From assembly GCA_033026295.1 (NCBI GenBank), contig CM065173.1, forward strand, positions 8,597,517 to 8,661,516: a DNA stretch of 64,000 nt, written 5' to 3'. The translations under genes were made by a program, and so were the position numbers. The notes below the pieces were generated by a model. That model was not told the origin of the DNA, ran no database searches, and saw only the letters and a program-made list of their open reading frames with translations. This DNA comes from Channa striata (lineage: Eukaryota > Chordata > Actinopteri > Anabantiformes > Channidae). Shown piece after piece: positions 51,467 to 62,929 of the stretch (within the stretch, counting starts at the first letter, position 1; each line of letters starts with the position of its first letter).

Positions 51467-52795
51467 TAGATGAGGCTTGTAAATTAATAAGCCTCAAAAT
51501 AAGTTTATGCAATGTGCCGAGGGGGAGACCTGTAGGATTTAAAATATAGAAAAGACTTGGATTTAATTTCATCACCTCTGTGACAATAGATGCATGTTTA
51601 CTGATGTTTAAAGCAACAAATAATGTCTTTCTCTCCCAGCGAGTTGCATGCCGCAGCATACTGTACTTTCTCTGTTTGCTTTGTCTTTATCTTTATCTTT
51701 GTCTGTCTAACTCCTGAGCAGCAAACATGATGCCCCACTGGACCCTGCAGCTGTGGAAGTGAGGCCTATTGTGGCCTACACGCTGAAATACAGCAGTCCA
51801 TTTCCTTTATAACAGGTCCAGACTCCCCGACAGGCCAAGAAGCTGGCAAACACACAGCTGAGCCAGAGGCTTCACATCTCTGTGCTTTTTCCCACAGCTG
51901 TGCAAATAAATGTAAAAGAAACTCTCAGGAAATTTAATCTCGTAATTGTTTTGGCTACTAAATCAGCAGTCCAGAAGTGTCCCTTCTGTTTTACAGCCAG
52001 ATTTCTGCTAATGTGTGTGAAAATAAATGGATTTTAAGTGGGCTTGGCCCTACAAGTTTTGCAACAGCAGATAATTTTGAGTGGGAGGCAATTATTTCCC
52101 TGTCAGTGTTTATGTTTGCACCAAAGGTGTATGTTTTCCTGCGAAAAGTCGAATGTGTTTGGGAGATGGCTGATTCCCTCACATAACCAAAGGTTGAAAT
52201 GTGAGCTGACACTTGTACTACAGGAGGTGAAATCAGCCATTTGGATTAGATTTGGTCCATGGATTTTGTTGTGATTGAACTTTTCTGGAACACCTACCCT
52301 CTTCAAGGCCTCACAACAAACAAGAATGATTTAAATGTTTTGGAACAGAGAATTTGCTGAAGAAAAGAGACCATGACTGATGAAGTATTATAGTTGTGCA
52401 AATCCATGTGAACAGGCAGCTTCTCCTCCTCCGAGGGTCTCAGCAACTCTTGCCCAATAAATCCTCTGTCACAACATATTAGGCTGCCAGAGCCAATTGG
52501 TCAGGATGATTACGGCTTATGTCAAGCTTGTTAGTGTTTAGCACTGTTAACCGGAGGGAGACTTGATAAACGGCCAGCAGCTCTTTGTGCTCTTCTCCAT
52601 ACCATCCCCATGATTTACTGCAAAGGAAAGACGTGAAAGGAGTGTTGATAAAGGTTGTTACACTAATGTCTTCTTTCCAAGGGGGATTTGTGTGTCTGGA
52701 CTTTAGATCTAGAAGCTGTAGTGATCATTTGATGTTCTGTTTTTGATCTGCAGCCCCCGTTAAGTGTTAATTCACTCCTTTTCTTTTCTTTCTAG

Positions 52796-52866
52796 GCGGT
52801 GACTGGAAGATGTTTTGGTGACAAGGATTTCAGAGGAGGTTTGGAGAATGGGATACTGCTATGCGA
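52796..52866 (+). CDS. limch1: limch1 coding exon 2 (CH domain)
   Basis: A pyrimidine tract and AG at 52794-52795 precede the exon, and the donor GTAAGT starts at 52867. The 71 nt encode AVTGRCFGDKDFRGGLENG followed by ILLCE, the signature first part of a type-3-like calponin-homology domain. The final Glu codon is completed by the first base of exon 3. Phase 0 entry matches exon 1 exactly, so EAQTWIE continues into AVTGRCFG. The FGDKDFR and LENGILLCE motifs distinguish LIMCH1 from its relative LMO7, which as I recall has ETKDFRASLENGVLLCD. The Cys in GRCFG is Ser in the mammalian protein I remember. The identity of the domain is clear, and paralog assignment is open. Confidence 0.95.
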
Positions 52867-55736
52867 GTAAGTTCTGAACCACTGTTACATCATAAAACAC
52901 AGGTTTTTTTTAAAAAATAACACCTAGTTTTACTTCTCTTTTTCTTTAAAGTGTCGGTGGTGACGTACAATCTTTGTCAGTGTTAATTGTTTTGGTAATT
53001 TTCAAGCACTCATTACATCATAACTGTCTTATTACAGCTCCACTGGTGCTTAGTCTTTTTTTAAAAACAACTTACAGACTTGACTCTCTACTGTTTCTAC
53101 CGTTAGCAAAGTTGGGTGTAAGCGAACTCTTATTGGTTGTTATTACAAGTTAATGTCCTTAGTTTCAATCAGCTGTCTCTAACTAATAGTAATATGCTAA
53201 ATAAACTGATGTTAGATAACAAACCATGGATGTCATCGCTTTCTATAAGCCCATAGATTATTTATCTGTGAAAATAGCTGTGGTGGAAGCCACCCCTGAT
53301 GCTGACGAGAAAGAGACCGCGCTAGTGTCGAAACGAAACTGTAAAACCACATCTGTTGTTTAGATGGTTTTTAGTTTTAAACAAGTGGTTCAGCAGAACG
53401 TCCACACAAACGAGTGGTTGCGTAGCCGCAGCGACCACACAGGGTAGCACTACAAATGTCCTCCAGCTTTATAAAACTAAGTGAATGATTAAAAACACAG
53501 CTGTTAATGGTACTTGTGTCAGCTGAGCCAGGTATCAACGGACATGCCCATCAGCTGACCCGAAGTTTGTGAGAACATCACTTCACCGTTATTTTAAGCT
53601 AGTTTTGTTTGTCAAATTTCATTGCCTATGTTCTGGAGAACATTGCTCTCATCTTGAGAGACATGTTTACATGTTGTTGTTAGTTGATATTTCCAATTTG
53701 TTATGTACCAACTGACATTGTGTGCTCAAAGAGGAGGTTAAGGGAGAGGGAGAGAGAGATAAGAGAGGATAAAGGAAAACAATAGGAAAAACTGTTAAAG
53801 GAGACTTAAAAAATGGGTAAACAAATTTGTCTATTGACAGCAATTTCAAGTGTGTTTGTGTGTGTGTATTATTTGTAGTTTCTCTGCTCTAAATAAATTA
53901 AGAATAATATATGCTAAAAAGTGAAATACTCCGATCTCATAGTCAGTCTCACGGCCTCCCAGTTAACCTTTTTGTTTTACTTCCATAAGCATCCAGGCCA
54001 GATGTGATGCGTGTAACAAATAATCATTAATTGAAGACTTTTTTTTCATATGTGGTTCTGTTTATCTAGCTAATAATGGGAAGTGCAAGTTAAATGAGAC
54101 CAGGATTGAAACTTCATTAAGTGGATCTACGCCACATATACTGTCATTATGCTGTGGGCATTACACACTGTAACCTTAAGAAAAGTCAGAAACATATGGT
54201 GGATATGATTGTGTATTAATTTACTTTTTCTTTCTCTACAAAAATCCATTATATTAGATTAAATATAAAAGGCACAGTAGTTTGTTTTCCTACATTCCTC
54301 AAGTTCAGTGTCACAGTCCCACCTTTACTGTGAATTAAAACATCAAACAATTTAACAGTACCCCTGCAGGTTTGGAATTTCTGGAATTTCATTGTACATC
54401 TAGAGATATTGTTATACTTGACGACTGGGAAATGACTGTTGATTTTATTTATTTACTTATGATTCCCACTTATGAACCAATACTAACAAACAATATCTGA
54501 AGAAGGTGATTTTATCTAGACATTAAAAGTCTTGCTAAATAATGTTTTTCTTCACTGCATTTACAAGCGTCACCACCTGGCGCTATGTAAAGTAGGTCAG
54601 ATGAACTCCAAATCAGCTGCAGTGATTTTTACAGGATTTAAAGAACTTATAGTTTTGCATTCATTCACAAAATGTTGCCTTGTAGTCTACAATTTTCAAA
54701 CAGCTCTGGTGTAATCATTCACACTTTCACCTTTTGGAACAACTTTAAAGTTGTCTGATGTTGTTCAGTGGACACAGCCACTTATCCCAGCGAATAGCAA
54801 AAATATTTGGTTTTGTCTGAGGTATTTCCAACACATTACAGTCGTATTCATAGACTCCTGTCAACAACACGTTTTTCTGAACCAGTTCATTTCCAAAGAT
54901 GCTTAACAGTCACGTGAGGTAAAATCTGTTGTTTTAGAATCAAGTAGACTGCAACATTATTCTCATTCCAGACTCTTTTTCAAGATTGGAAATCAGTTTT
55001 CAGTGTTGCTGTTGCCCACTCCTCCACCTACACAAACCTGTATGTAGTACAGCATCGTGGGGAAACTGAGTTATTCTGTTATTCTGGGAAATGTAGAGCA
55101 GGAAACTTTTCTAACTAATGTAGATGAGACCGGCCGAGTGCAGGAGGGTTCACTTCACTGTGAAATACCTGCTGTAATTTCAGAAACATCACAGGACTGC
55201 TGAAATCTTACACTGCAGGAGTTTCCAAGGGTGGGGTTTATCTGTACAGAGCTGCATCATTACAGTGGCTCCTCTGATGAAAACGCACACAAAAGGTGAA
55301 ACCGAATACAGAGAGAGGAAGAGAGTGAAAAGTGGGAACTCTGAAAGTGCTTTTTCATGACTGAAAGTTTGTAGGATTAGACTGTAATTTTCCCAAAATG
55401 TGCAGTGAGAAATGACAACACAGGGACATACAGTGGTGTACTGTACCTCCTCACAGGTGTAGTGACGTGTACTGGAACCAGACAGCAGCACCAGTGATCC
55501 TCCGCTCTGATTTTGGATCTGTATAATTGTTAACCTTTAAAAATGTTCTTTTTTCCTTCCCTGTTTCTCCAAAAGGAACATACTCAGTTTCACACACTTG
55601 TTCACTTTTTGAAATATTTAGCTCAACGTGTCATGAGGACAAGTTTACCGTGAAGTTGAGTTTTAAAGTGATTGTGGCTGTGTTTATTTTAATGTCAAAA
55701 TTCAAATGTGTCTTCTTTGTGTGTGTGCGTTGATAG
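52867..55736 (+). other. limch1: limch1 intron 2
   Basis: This 2.87-kb GT-AG intron interrupts the Glu codon of ILLCE. It contains a hammerhead-like motif at 53302-53343 and a purine-rich patch near 53735-53780. Otherwise it is unremarkable AT-rich sequence. No additional exon is needed, because exons 2 and 3 join in frame. Confidence 0.88.
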
Positions 55737-55806
55737 GTTGTTGAGCTCCATTAAGCCTGGTCTGGTGAAGAAAATTAACAGACTTCCAACACCTATAGCT
55801 GGTCTG
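55737..55806 (+). CDS. limch1: limch1 coding exon 3 (CH domain)
   Basis: The acceptor AG lies at 55735-55736 after a T/G-rich tract, and the donor GTAAGT begins at 55807. The 70 nt complete the split Glu codon and encode LLSSIKPGLVKKINRLPTPI plus AGL, ending in phase 0. IKPGLVKKINRLPTPIAGL is the strongly conserved central helix and loop of the LIMCH1/LMO7 CH domain. KPGLVKK and RLPTP favour LIMCH1 over LMO7, which I recall as KPGVIKKINRLSTP. The exon sits 2.9 kb after exon 2. Confidence 0.95.
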
Positions 55807-56499
55807 GTAAGTCGTTTACCCTCAATCTGTTTTTACAGTGAAATTGAGTGATTTCATTTGAATCTTTCTTTGCATACTTTTTCTTGTTGTTTTGCTTTAC
55901 AATTGCATCTTTTCCACTCCTTTGTTCCTGCTTTTTCTTTTTTCAAGAGCATTTGTTTTCATATACGATGCTCTATAGTGTTAAAAGCTTGATGTGACAT
56001 AATATTTTCTTTGCATAAGATGTAAAAGTGTACATACTTTATTCGACAGCGGTGCTGTTCTGCTGATTGGTATCCACATATTCTCACCTGGGATTATAGG
56101 CTTTGTGTACATATTCTCAAATTTTCTGCCAAATAAGAAAAGTGGCAAGCAACATGGTCAGACAATCTGAGACTTGTACATATCTCAGCTTATCAGACTA
56201 TTCTTCAGTATTTATTTGTCAAAACAATGATTATCATGACGGATGGAGCTTAATGAAAAAAAGCCTGCCCTACAGTACCTGAGCCTTATTGACAGAGTGC
56301 CGTAGATCTAACAGAAGAAAAAGGTTAGTCACATGTTTCAAATTGTAGTTAACTGTTTTCGTTCTTGCCAGTGTGGAGTAGGATGCAAAATCTGGATACC
56401 ATTGAATTAGGGTTTTACCCAAGGCAACAACTGGAGATTTTCACAGATCTACCACCCAGTGGTTTTAATTTTGGGGTGGACAAGGATCAGCATAGAAAA

Positions 56500-56640
56500 A
56501 AAATGAATGCTGTTCGTTTTACACGGGTGTCAGAACACACACTGCGTTGCAGCTTTCTGTGTCTGGTGCAATGTAGCTGCAGACCAGCCAGTGTATCTGA
56601 ACTATGTCAACCACAACATTAAAACCACCAGATCCTTTAA
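56500..56640 (+). mobile_element. Remnant of a dispersed fish transposon in limch1 intron 3
   Basis: The blocks GTGTCAGAACACACACTGCG, TTGCAGCTTTCTGTGTCTGG and GTAGCTGCAGACCAGCCAGT, then ACAACATTAAAACCACCAGA, recall a repeated fish transposon in which a GCATCGCAGTTTGTTGCGTA-like stretch precedes a longer body. The body is deleted here. Any open frame over it is incidental. Confidence 0.4.
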
Positions 56641-59600
56641 TGCCGGAGCTGATCTTTGTGCACCGATAATCATCAGGATGTGACATGCAGGTTCAGTGGG
56701 TTGAACGGGATACAATGTAATCTGCCAGGGTTTCGTTTCAGCTACCTGCAGCTAAAAGATCTGTGCCCCTCGACTCAATTTGTGTGAAGTATGTTTTAGG
56801 TGACACAGAATAACTGTACACATCATGCATAGTAATGTCAGATATTCCCCTGTGGGTCGATGACATAACCACAGCAGGTTATGTGCTGTTATTCATTTGT
56901 CTGAATCTGAACTGAATATTGTACATTGTTGTCTTTAGTAAAGAAGCTTAACTCTGTGTCTTGCTTTGAATGAGAGCCTGTGGATTTCATTAGACTGGAA
57001 AGCTGTGACATTTCAGTAGAGTATAGTGCTATACAGCAGAGCCCTTTCATGATCACCTAAGACCTTGATCTGATGAAGTGGCCTTTCAGGCCCAGGACTG
57101 ACATGTAAATAGAGGTAGACTGAAAGTTGATAGCATTGGAGTTTACAGTAAATGTACTTTCTTCTCTCTTTCCTTCCTGACTTGTTTACCACTCAGTCAG
57201 CTACTGCTCTAAATAGGACATGTCAATATTTGGAGGAAAAATTACCAAAAATGTGGCTAGATAAGTGCACACACACTTTTAAAATTGGGCATATGGTCGT
57301 GACTTAACGAATCACATTCAAACTGATGGTGAACAGTAGTCAGCCCCCACCTGCCATCAGGTAAAGTCACTGGGATTAATAGGATTTTTCTGACATTCAG
57401 TAGATGATGGTGCTTCAAGAAAGTATTAGTTTAAGTGTGTGTGTATTTATGCAAACATGCTATTGTAAGATTTAGGTTTTTCCCTCTAAAGATAATTTTT
57501 TTTTTGTAGGTAAAAGTTATGGTATAACTATTTGAAGTGGATTGCAAGACGAATACAGGCGATTAGTACAATGGTTCAAGTACTGTCAGACCTAAGAATG
57601 CGAAGGGGCCTTTGTCGGCTTTTCATGATAATATTTCAACTTTTTGTGATCAGTGCATTAATATAAAATCTTTTTTATAATTGGACATTGCTTTTTTGGG
57701 GGCTACAGTATAAAAGAGTCAGATTAATGAGTCAGCAATTGTCTATATCCATTTTAATTGAGTATTTTAAAGACTTATTCATAAGGGGGCAGTTCCTCTT
57801 TGCTGATTACCAAGAAGATCTTGCTAAGAAAATATTGTGTGTAGGTAAGTTTTTTTTTTTGAGGTTCACTACAGGTGTTTACATTAGTAGTTTCAAGACA
57901 AAATTTAACAGTAAAGGCAGTTTATACTATAGAAGTTTCTGTGCCTTATGGCTTTATTTTCCCCCTTGGCTGTAATTACAGAGGCGAGAAACCCATAAAC
58001 AACAGGTCTGCTCTTATCTGGCCCATCGTAAGAAAACACAGGCTACTCCCCATTCCTCTTCCTGTTTGGGGGCTAATGGGAAAATTTGTCTCTGAGTTTT
58101 GTAATGAAAGCAGGGGGCAGTGGTGGGCTAAAGGTTCGAGAAGCCAGCTTGTGGCTGGAAATCTGGGTGAGGGCAAGTGAAATGCTACACCTGTCTCGCG
58201 TACTTATCAACACCACTTGCCCTGGAACCAGACCCTTAACCCCATCTGCTGTGGTGGAGCTACGCGGTGGTTACGGCTCTGGCTGTTGTAATGAGCAGTC
58301 TGCATGCGGTGTGCTATATTTTTTCAGTCTTCCCCTGAAAAACTGAAAATCTAAATAAATAAATAAATGAATGCGGCCTGCATGGCTCAGTGTTCATCCG
58401 AACAGGTTGCTTATTGATAGACATGTAGTGCAGATAAAGCTGAAAGCTGAATGCTAGTGATTCATATACTGTTTTTTTCCTGACATCGAGGTTAGGGCAA
58501 CAAGGCAACTTTGTACACATAAAAAAATAAACATAAAACTTGTAATTCTTCAGGGGTTTTAATAATTTAGCAGATTGTATGCTTCATTAGTAATATGGTT
58601 TATTTAACTGCTGATGGTGCAATAAGAAAGAGCTATAAAATTAAGAAATCATCTTTAATCTTTTCCTACATCTTTGTTGGAAAGTTAAAAGCTATTGTCA
58701 ACCTATTATATATTTTAGAATTAGAATATTTTAAACTATTCTATTATTGTAAATAAACTGTTTATTTTATTATTGTTATTATTTTTTATACTGATATAAA
58801 TCTTGGAATAAAGAACTTAATCTCACCCTTGTGGCTTGTTCCTTCATCATGAGCCTCTTCTCTGTATGGAGACTGTCGTGGCCCAGAATTTGGACGTGCT
58901 CTCAAAACCTCAAAGTTTATCTTTGCAAATATCTGTTGTTCTCCTTTTTTTTTTTCTTCAAAAATTACCAGGAAGGATTTTGACTAAATGTATTAAGACA
59001 TTTTGAGTGAGCAGGGGCTTTTTATGGAGTCAGCCTTTTACCCCCCAGTCCCACTACAAACACTTTCAGCTATGAGTCATTTCTTTGTGGTAGACACCTT
59101 TTTTCCTGTGGTGGTGACCTGAACATTACTAAAAGTTATGCTATTGCTATTATGCAAGTTGCCACTAAATGAGCCAGTTTGTCGGTTGCAGTTTGTTTTT
59201 AGTGTGTATGAAGCAGCACCAGCAGCTAATGGAAGATGAGAATAAATGTAGGGCATCTGCTTAACAGCTGAAGAAGTAACTTTTGTAGCTAACTGAAAAG
59301 GTTAGCTGATAATGCATAATGCATCTTATATGAGATAATGCATCTCCGATACGAGAAAAAATTCAATGATCCAGGAATATGTCTTTTTAAAGGCGATTGT
59401 ATCGTGCCCATTGTTTCTAACTCTGACTGCAGTTCTTGTTTGACCAGAATAAATTTTTTACATATTGAATTGGTGAGATAAGTTGATTTATAATCTAAAT
59501 AGCATGTTAGCGTAAGAAAAAAACTTTAATTCTGAATAACAGCTCTTCTACTGTACAATAGAAATGTTTTCTAACATGTTCCAAGTTTGATATAAAATTA

Positions 59601-60239
59601 AACTTATAGTGCTCTGCTAATGTCTATAATTATCCTTATGTTTGCTTATGCACTTTGGCTGTTTTCTGAAATTATTTACTGATAATTTTGTGTTTTTCAA
59701 TGGTTATGGTAGTGTCTTCATAAAGTATGTCTTTTTTAAATTTAATTTGTGTGTTAATTTGACACAGAAATGGGATTCCCCCTTGTAGAATTGGCCTGAA
59801 AGGCTTTTATTTTGAAGTCAGAATGGACCTTGATGAGGGTGTTGGTGTGAATGTGTCTGTTGTTCCTCTATTAAGTAAAACTATCAAAAATGTTGCCCTC
59901 TGCCAGAGAGATGGCCGTGCGTGTAAGTGTGGGTGGGGTTACATCATCAGGAGAGTAGAGATGGCGCTGTCCCAAAAACACAGGAAGCTGCAGGGTGGGT
60001 TTGAAGGGGGGTATTTTGCAACAAGTGGAAAAGGATCGTGAGAACAAGTGTTTCTAAGTTTGTGTGTATGTGTGTTTATGCATTTGTAGCCATGCTTGTA
60101 TTCTTAGGCCCAAGTGCATAAATAAGTCTCCTAGTTTTTTGTGTTTCTGCTCTGGAAATGGTGCATTTTAATGTGACACTTTTGTTTAAATTGGTAAAGT
60201 TGTACTGCACCGTATGTGGATATAAGTTAATAGTATTTG

Positions 60240-60570
60240 TTTTGGTGAGAGAGAGAGAGATGGGGAGAGTGTTTGGGACAATCAGGGTGGAGAGGAAATG
60301 GTGACACAGTCACTGCGAGGGAGAAAAGGAGAGGGATGGGCTTTGACTGTGGCCCTCCAAAAGATAGAGAGAGAGAGAGAAAGAACCTGGGAACAGGAGA
60401 GGAGAGCTCAGCTCAGGTTGCATCCAACAAAGAGTTTATCAGAGAGCACAGCGAGAGGGAGGGAGAGTGAGAAGATGGGAGGAGAGAGTGCATGATAAAT
60501 AAGAGAAGGAAGGAGAGTTTGAGGAAGAGCAGGTGAATGACGAGCACCAAGCACTTGAAGGAAGCAACAG
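60240..60570 (+). repeat. Purine-rich (GA)n block
   Basis: A strongly G/A-biased stretch with GAGAGAGAGAGA at 60247 and again near 60366. The bias generates long open frames on the opposite strand (Ser/Leu-rich) that are not genes. It ends at a CAG|GTAAGG donor-like site at 60571. Confidence 0.8.
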
Positions 60571-61218
60571 GTAAGGAGTAAAAGTTGAGGTAATTCGAGA
60601 AAGGAGGCGTGCAAAAGCTGGCCACAAAACATGGTGGTGTCCCTTTGCAGGCAGGAATCCTGATTTTCATGGGCTGTTCCGATTGTGTTTCTGTGTTTGT
60701 ATAAAGGAGAGAACAGTTAACCCTTTTCACTTTAGGGAAAATAGTTTGGACTCTTGGCATCTCATGTTTTACCTCTACACCCAAGTCTGTGTTGAGCTGG
60801 CAGAGAGACGTTCAACACGGTTCAGAGGCTTGTGTGAGTGAAGAGGATCTTCACTTGGTTCTTATTGATCTATAACTTTGGTTCATATGTGTGATGACAG
60901 CTGTGGTCAGTTTGGCCAGTAGTTTTAATCGTGCTTTCAAATTTAGCTTTAGGATAGGTTTCATGTTGTAAAATGTCAATATTAAATACGACATAAGATG
61001 ATTTGTCAGGTGTGTGCAGGATGTGTTTATGGTTAATGACAGTAACTGTCTGGAGTTTAATGAATCAGACCTTCTTGTCATGCCAGTCGTGTTTTCTGCA
61101 ATAATAGCATGACTTCAATCTGAGAAATCGTACATTTGAGACCAAGTGCAGTACTGGAGCTCACCTCGCTTTATATGTCTGCCAACAGAATGTTTCATCT
61201 ATTGTGTCTTCTATACAG

Positions 61219-61325
61219 GACAACCTCAGTGTGTTTCTGCGAGGTTGTGAAGAGTTGGGACTGAAAGGCTCCCAACTGTTTGACCCTGGAGACTTGCAAG
61301 ACACTTCGACACGCCCCACTGCCAG
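61219..61325 (+). CDS. limch1: limch1 coding exon 4 (CH domain)
   Basis: The acceptor (TATACAG) ends at 61218, and the donor GTGAGA begins at 61326 directly after CCAG. The 107 nt encode 35 residues plus 2 nt, reading DNLSVFLRGCEELGLKGSQL then FDPGDLQDTSTRPTA. This is the DNI.LFLRGCKELGLK.SQLF segment of the LIMCH1 CH domain. The last residues, STRPTA, differ from the SNRVTV I recall in mammals, although the position and phase of the splice site look normal. The CH domain is completed by exons beyond the window, so the gene is truncated here at residue 116 by the window end, not by mutation. Confidence 0.93.
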
Positions 61326-61358
61326 GTGAGACTTCATTACTTCCTTATTACTTAACAG

Positions 61359-61425
61359 GTGTGTGTGTGTGTGTATGTGTGTGTCTGTCTGTCTGTGTGT
61401 GTGTTTGTGTGTGTGTGTTTGTGTA
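61359..61425. repeat. Compound GT / GTCT microsatellite just inside limch1 intron 4
   Basis: GT units are interrupted by ATGT, CTGTCTGTCTG and TTTGT variants. The tract begins only 33 nt downstream of the exon 4 donor. Confidence 0.9.
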
Positions 61426-61967
61426 CTGTTTTGTTACAAAGCACAATAAAATGCAGTGTGAACCAAGTTCGGCTTAACTTCTTTACAGGAAAGCTTTTGT
61501 TCTTTTTAAAATTACTTTGATAATAAATTGTATAAAGTTGTATAAAAAGCTAAAAAAGTTCTTGCATTGGATTAGATTGTTGTACACGTAAAGTGATCAA
61601 ATTTAATTTTAAAACCTAACAAGTGCCCTTTATGGCCCCTTCACCTTTTCATCTTTGTAAATATAATGTCAAGAAATTTGCTGGTTTTCTGCATAAGCTA
61701 GTCATGAAATGTGATCTAATCCTTACCAATGTCACAAAGATCAATATATAAAATTTTTAAGTTGATACAATACATTCAGGATCTCTAATGTCGTTACTGA
61801 ACACAGTAAACATGGAAAGTGAAAAAAGCAGTGGCAACACTGACTGTTAACATGCCTTTAAGTAACCAGGTTACTCAAAGAACTCTGCTTTTTCAGATAA
61901 TTGAGGAGTTGTTGAGGAGTTCCCTAATTATATGCACCTAAGAAATGTTTCTCGATTTCTGAATATA

Positions 61968-62397
61968 TACTCCTCACAAATTGTTAGCGATATTTGACTT
62001 TTAGGTGAAACTTCCCAATGCACCTAAAATGCACCATGACCTTTTCAGAACCTAATTTGACCTTCCCTAAAGCTTTGAATGCACATGCTCAGCTGTTCAG
62101 TGTTTCAGTACTTGTTGCATAGCGTGACATCATGAGACCAAGACGACACATAACAATTGCCAAGCTATTGAGACAGACATTTTTGTTGTGGTATACCCAC
62201 AGCTTTAGTTTAGCTTTAGTCGTTAGCTTTAGTCGTTAGCTTTAGTTTCAATAAATTGTGTGAGATGAAGAAATCACCATCGCATGCTTCTACTTAAATG
62301 TCCTACTTTCGTGATATAATATCACAGTAGTAACTTTTTACATTTTCCATAACTTTGACTAAAAGTTGAATATCCCTAACTTTTTGTCAGTAGTGTA
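61968..62397 (+). mobile_element. Mariner-like non-autonomous element in limch1 intron 4
   Basis: The left end TACTCCTCACAAATTGTTAG and the reverse complement of the right end, TACACTACTGACAAAAAGTT, continue into GATATTTGACTTTTAG and GGGATATTCAACTTTTAG. This gives about 40-bp imperfect inverted repeats flanked by TA. At 62132 an ATG opens MRPRRHITIAKLLRQ, resembling the first codons of a transposase, but the frame collapses and the rest is deleted. A short tandem run of TAGCTTTAGTCGT lies inside at about 62205-62246. Confidence 0.75.
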
Positions 62398-62929
62398 TAT
62401 GCAGCTGCAGATTAAACTGATTTCTCTTCCACCTCAAACTCATTTCAGAAGCCTGACACAGGTTTTAACAGTATTGTGACAAAAATGCCATTTTCCAACT
62501 TTTCCTATATTTTTCCGCTGCTGTTTTTGCATAGCTGCACGATGACAATGCAAAGGGAGAAAGGAAAACATGGAAGAGACAAACATCCATGGTGGAAGGC
62601 AACTTATTTGGACTTCTGTAAGACACTTTGTGTGGACTTTGCAGAGGTCGATTTTAGCCATTCAGTGCCCCATCTGCAGCGTATTGATATGCACATGCAA
62701 TATAGAAAAAGCTGATTAGAAACCTGGATGCTACCTGGCAGAAAAATTTACATTTCCAGGCAAAATCTACTTGTGTTCCCAGTTTGCATGTTAAGATATC
62801 TGCTTTCCCGGGAAAGCAGAGTGTAACCCGGCTACTTAAGTGCCAGTGAACACACTAAGTGTGCGTTTGAAGTCATTCTACAGCTTTCTTCTGGCTTCAG
62901 CTCTGGGCTTTTTGATTTTGATCCACTTC

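Larger units (their letters stand above)
27718..52795 (+). other. limch1: limch1 intron 1 (about 25 kb)
   Basis: The intron is bounded by GTGAGT and a TTTCTAG acceptor. It is AT-rich, and its ORFs are short and have no recognisable domains. It contains SINE remnants at 33785-33905 and 37830-38030, CA repeats at 37893-37925 and 44032-44062, a pair of related repeat segments at 36584 and 39408, and a perfect hairpin at 51425-51466. Stretches not listed separately (27850-33780, 34000-36500, 38100-43900 and 44100-51400) show nothing I can name. Large first introns of developmental or cytoskeletal genes often hold enhancers, so some unique segments may be regulatory. Confidence 0.85.
55807..61218 (+). 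other. limch1: limch1 intron 3
   Basis: This 5.4-kb phase-0 intron has a remnant of a dispersed transposon near 56500-56640, a short (TAAA)n run at 58353-58368, and a purine-rich block at 60240-60570 that ends in a strong donor-like site. The rest, including 57000-60200, shows no gene. Confidence 0.88.

Noticed and set aside
60413..60784. 123-codon minus-strand Leu/Ser-rich frame
   Set aside because: It is the complement of a purine-rich tract, so stop codons are rare by composition and the frame is not evidence of a gene.
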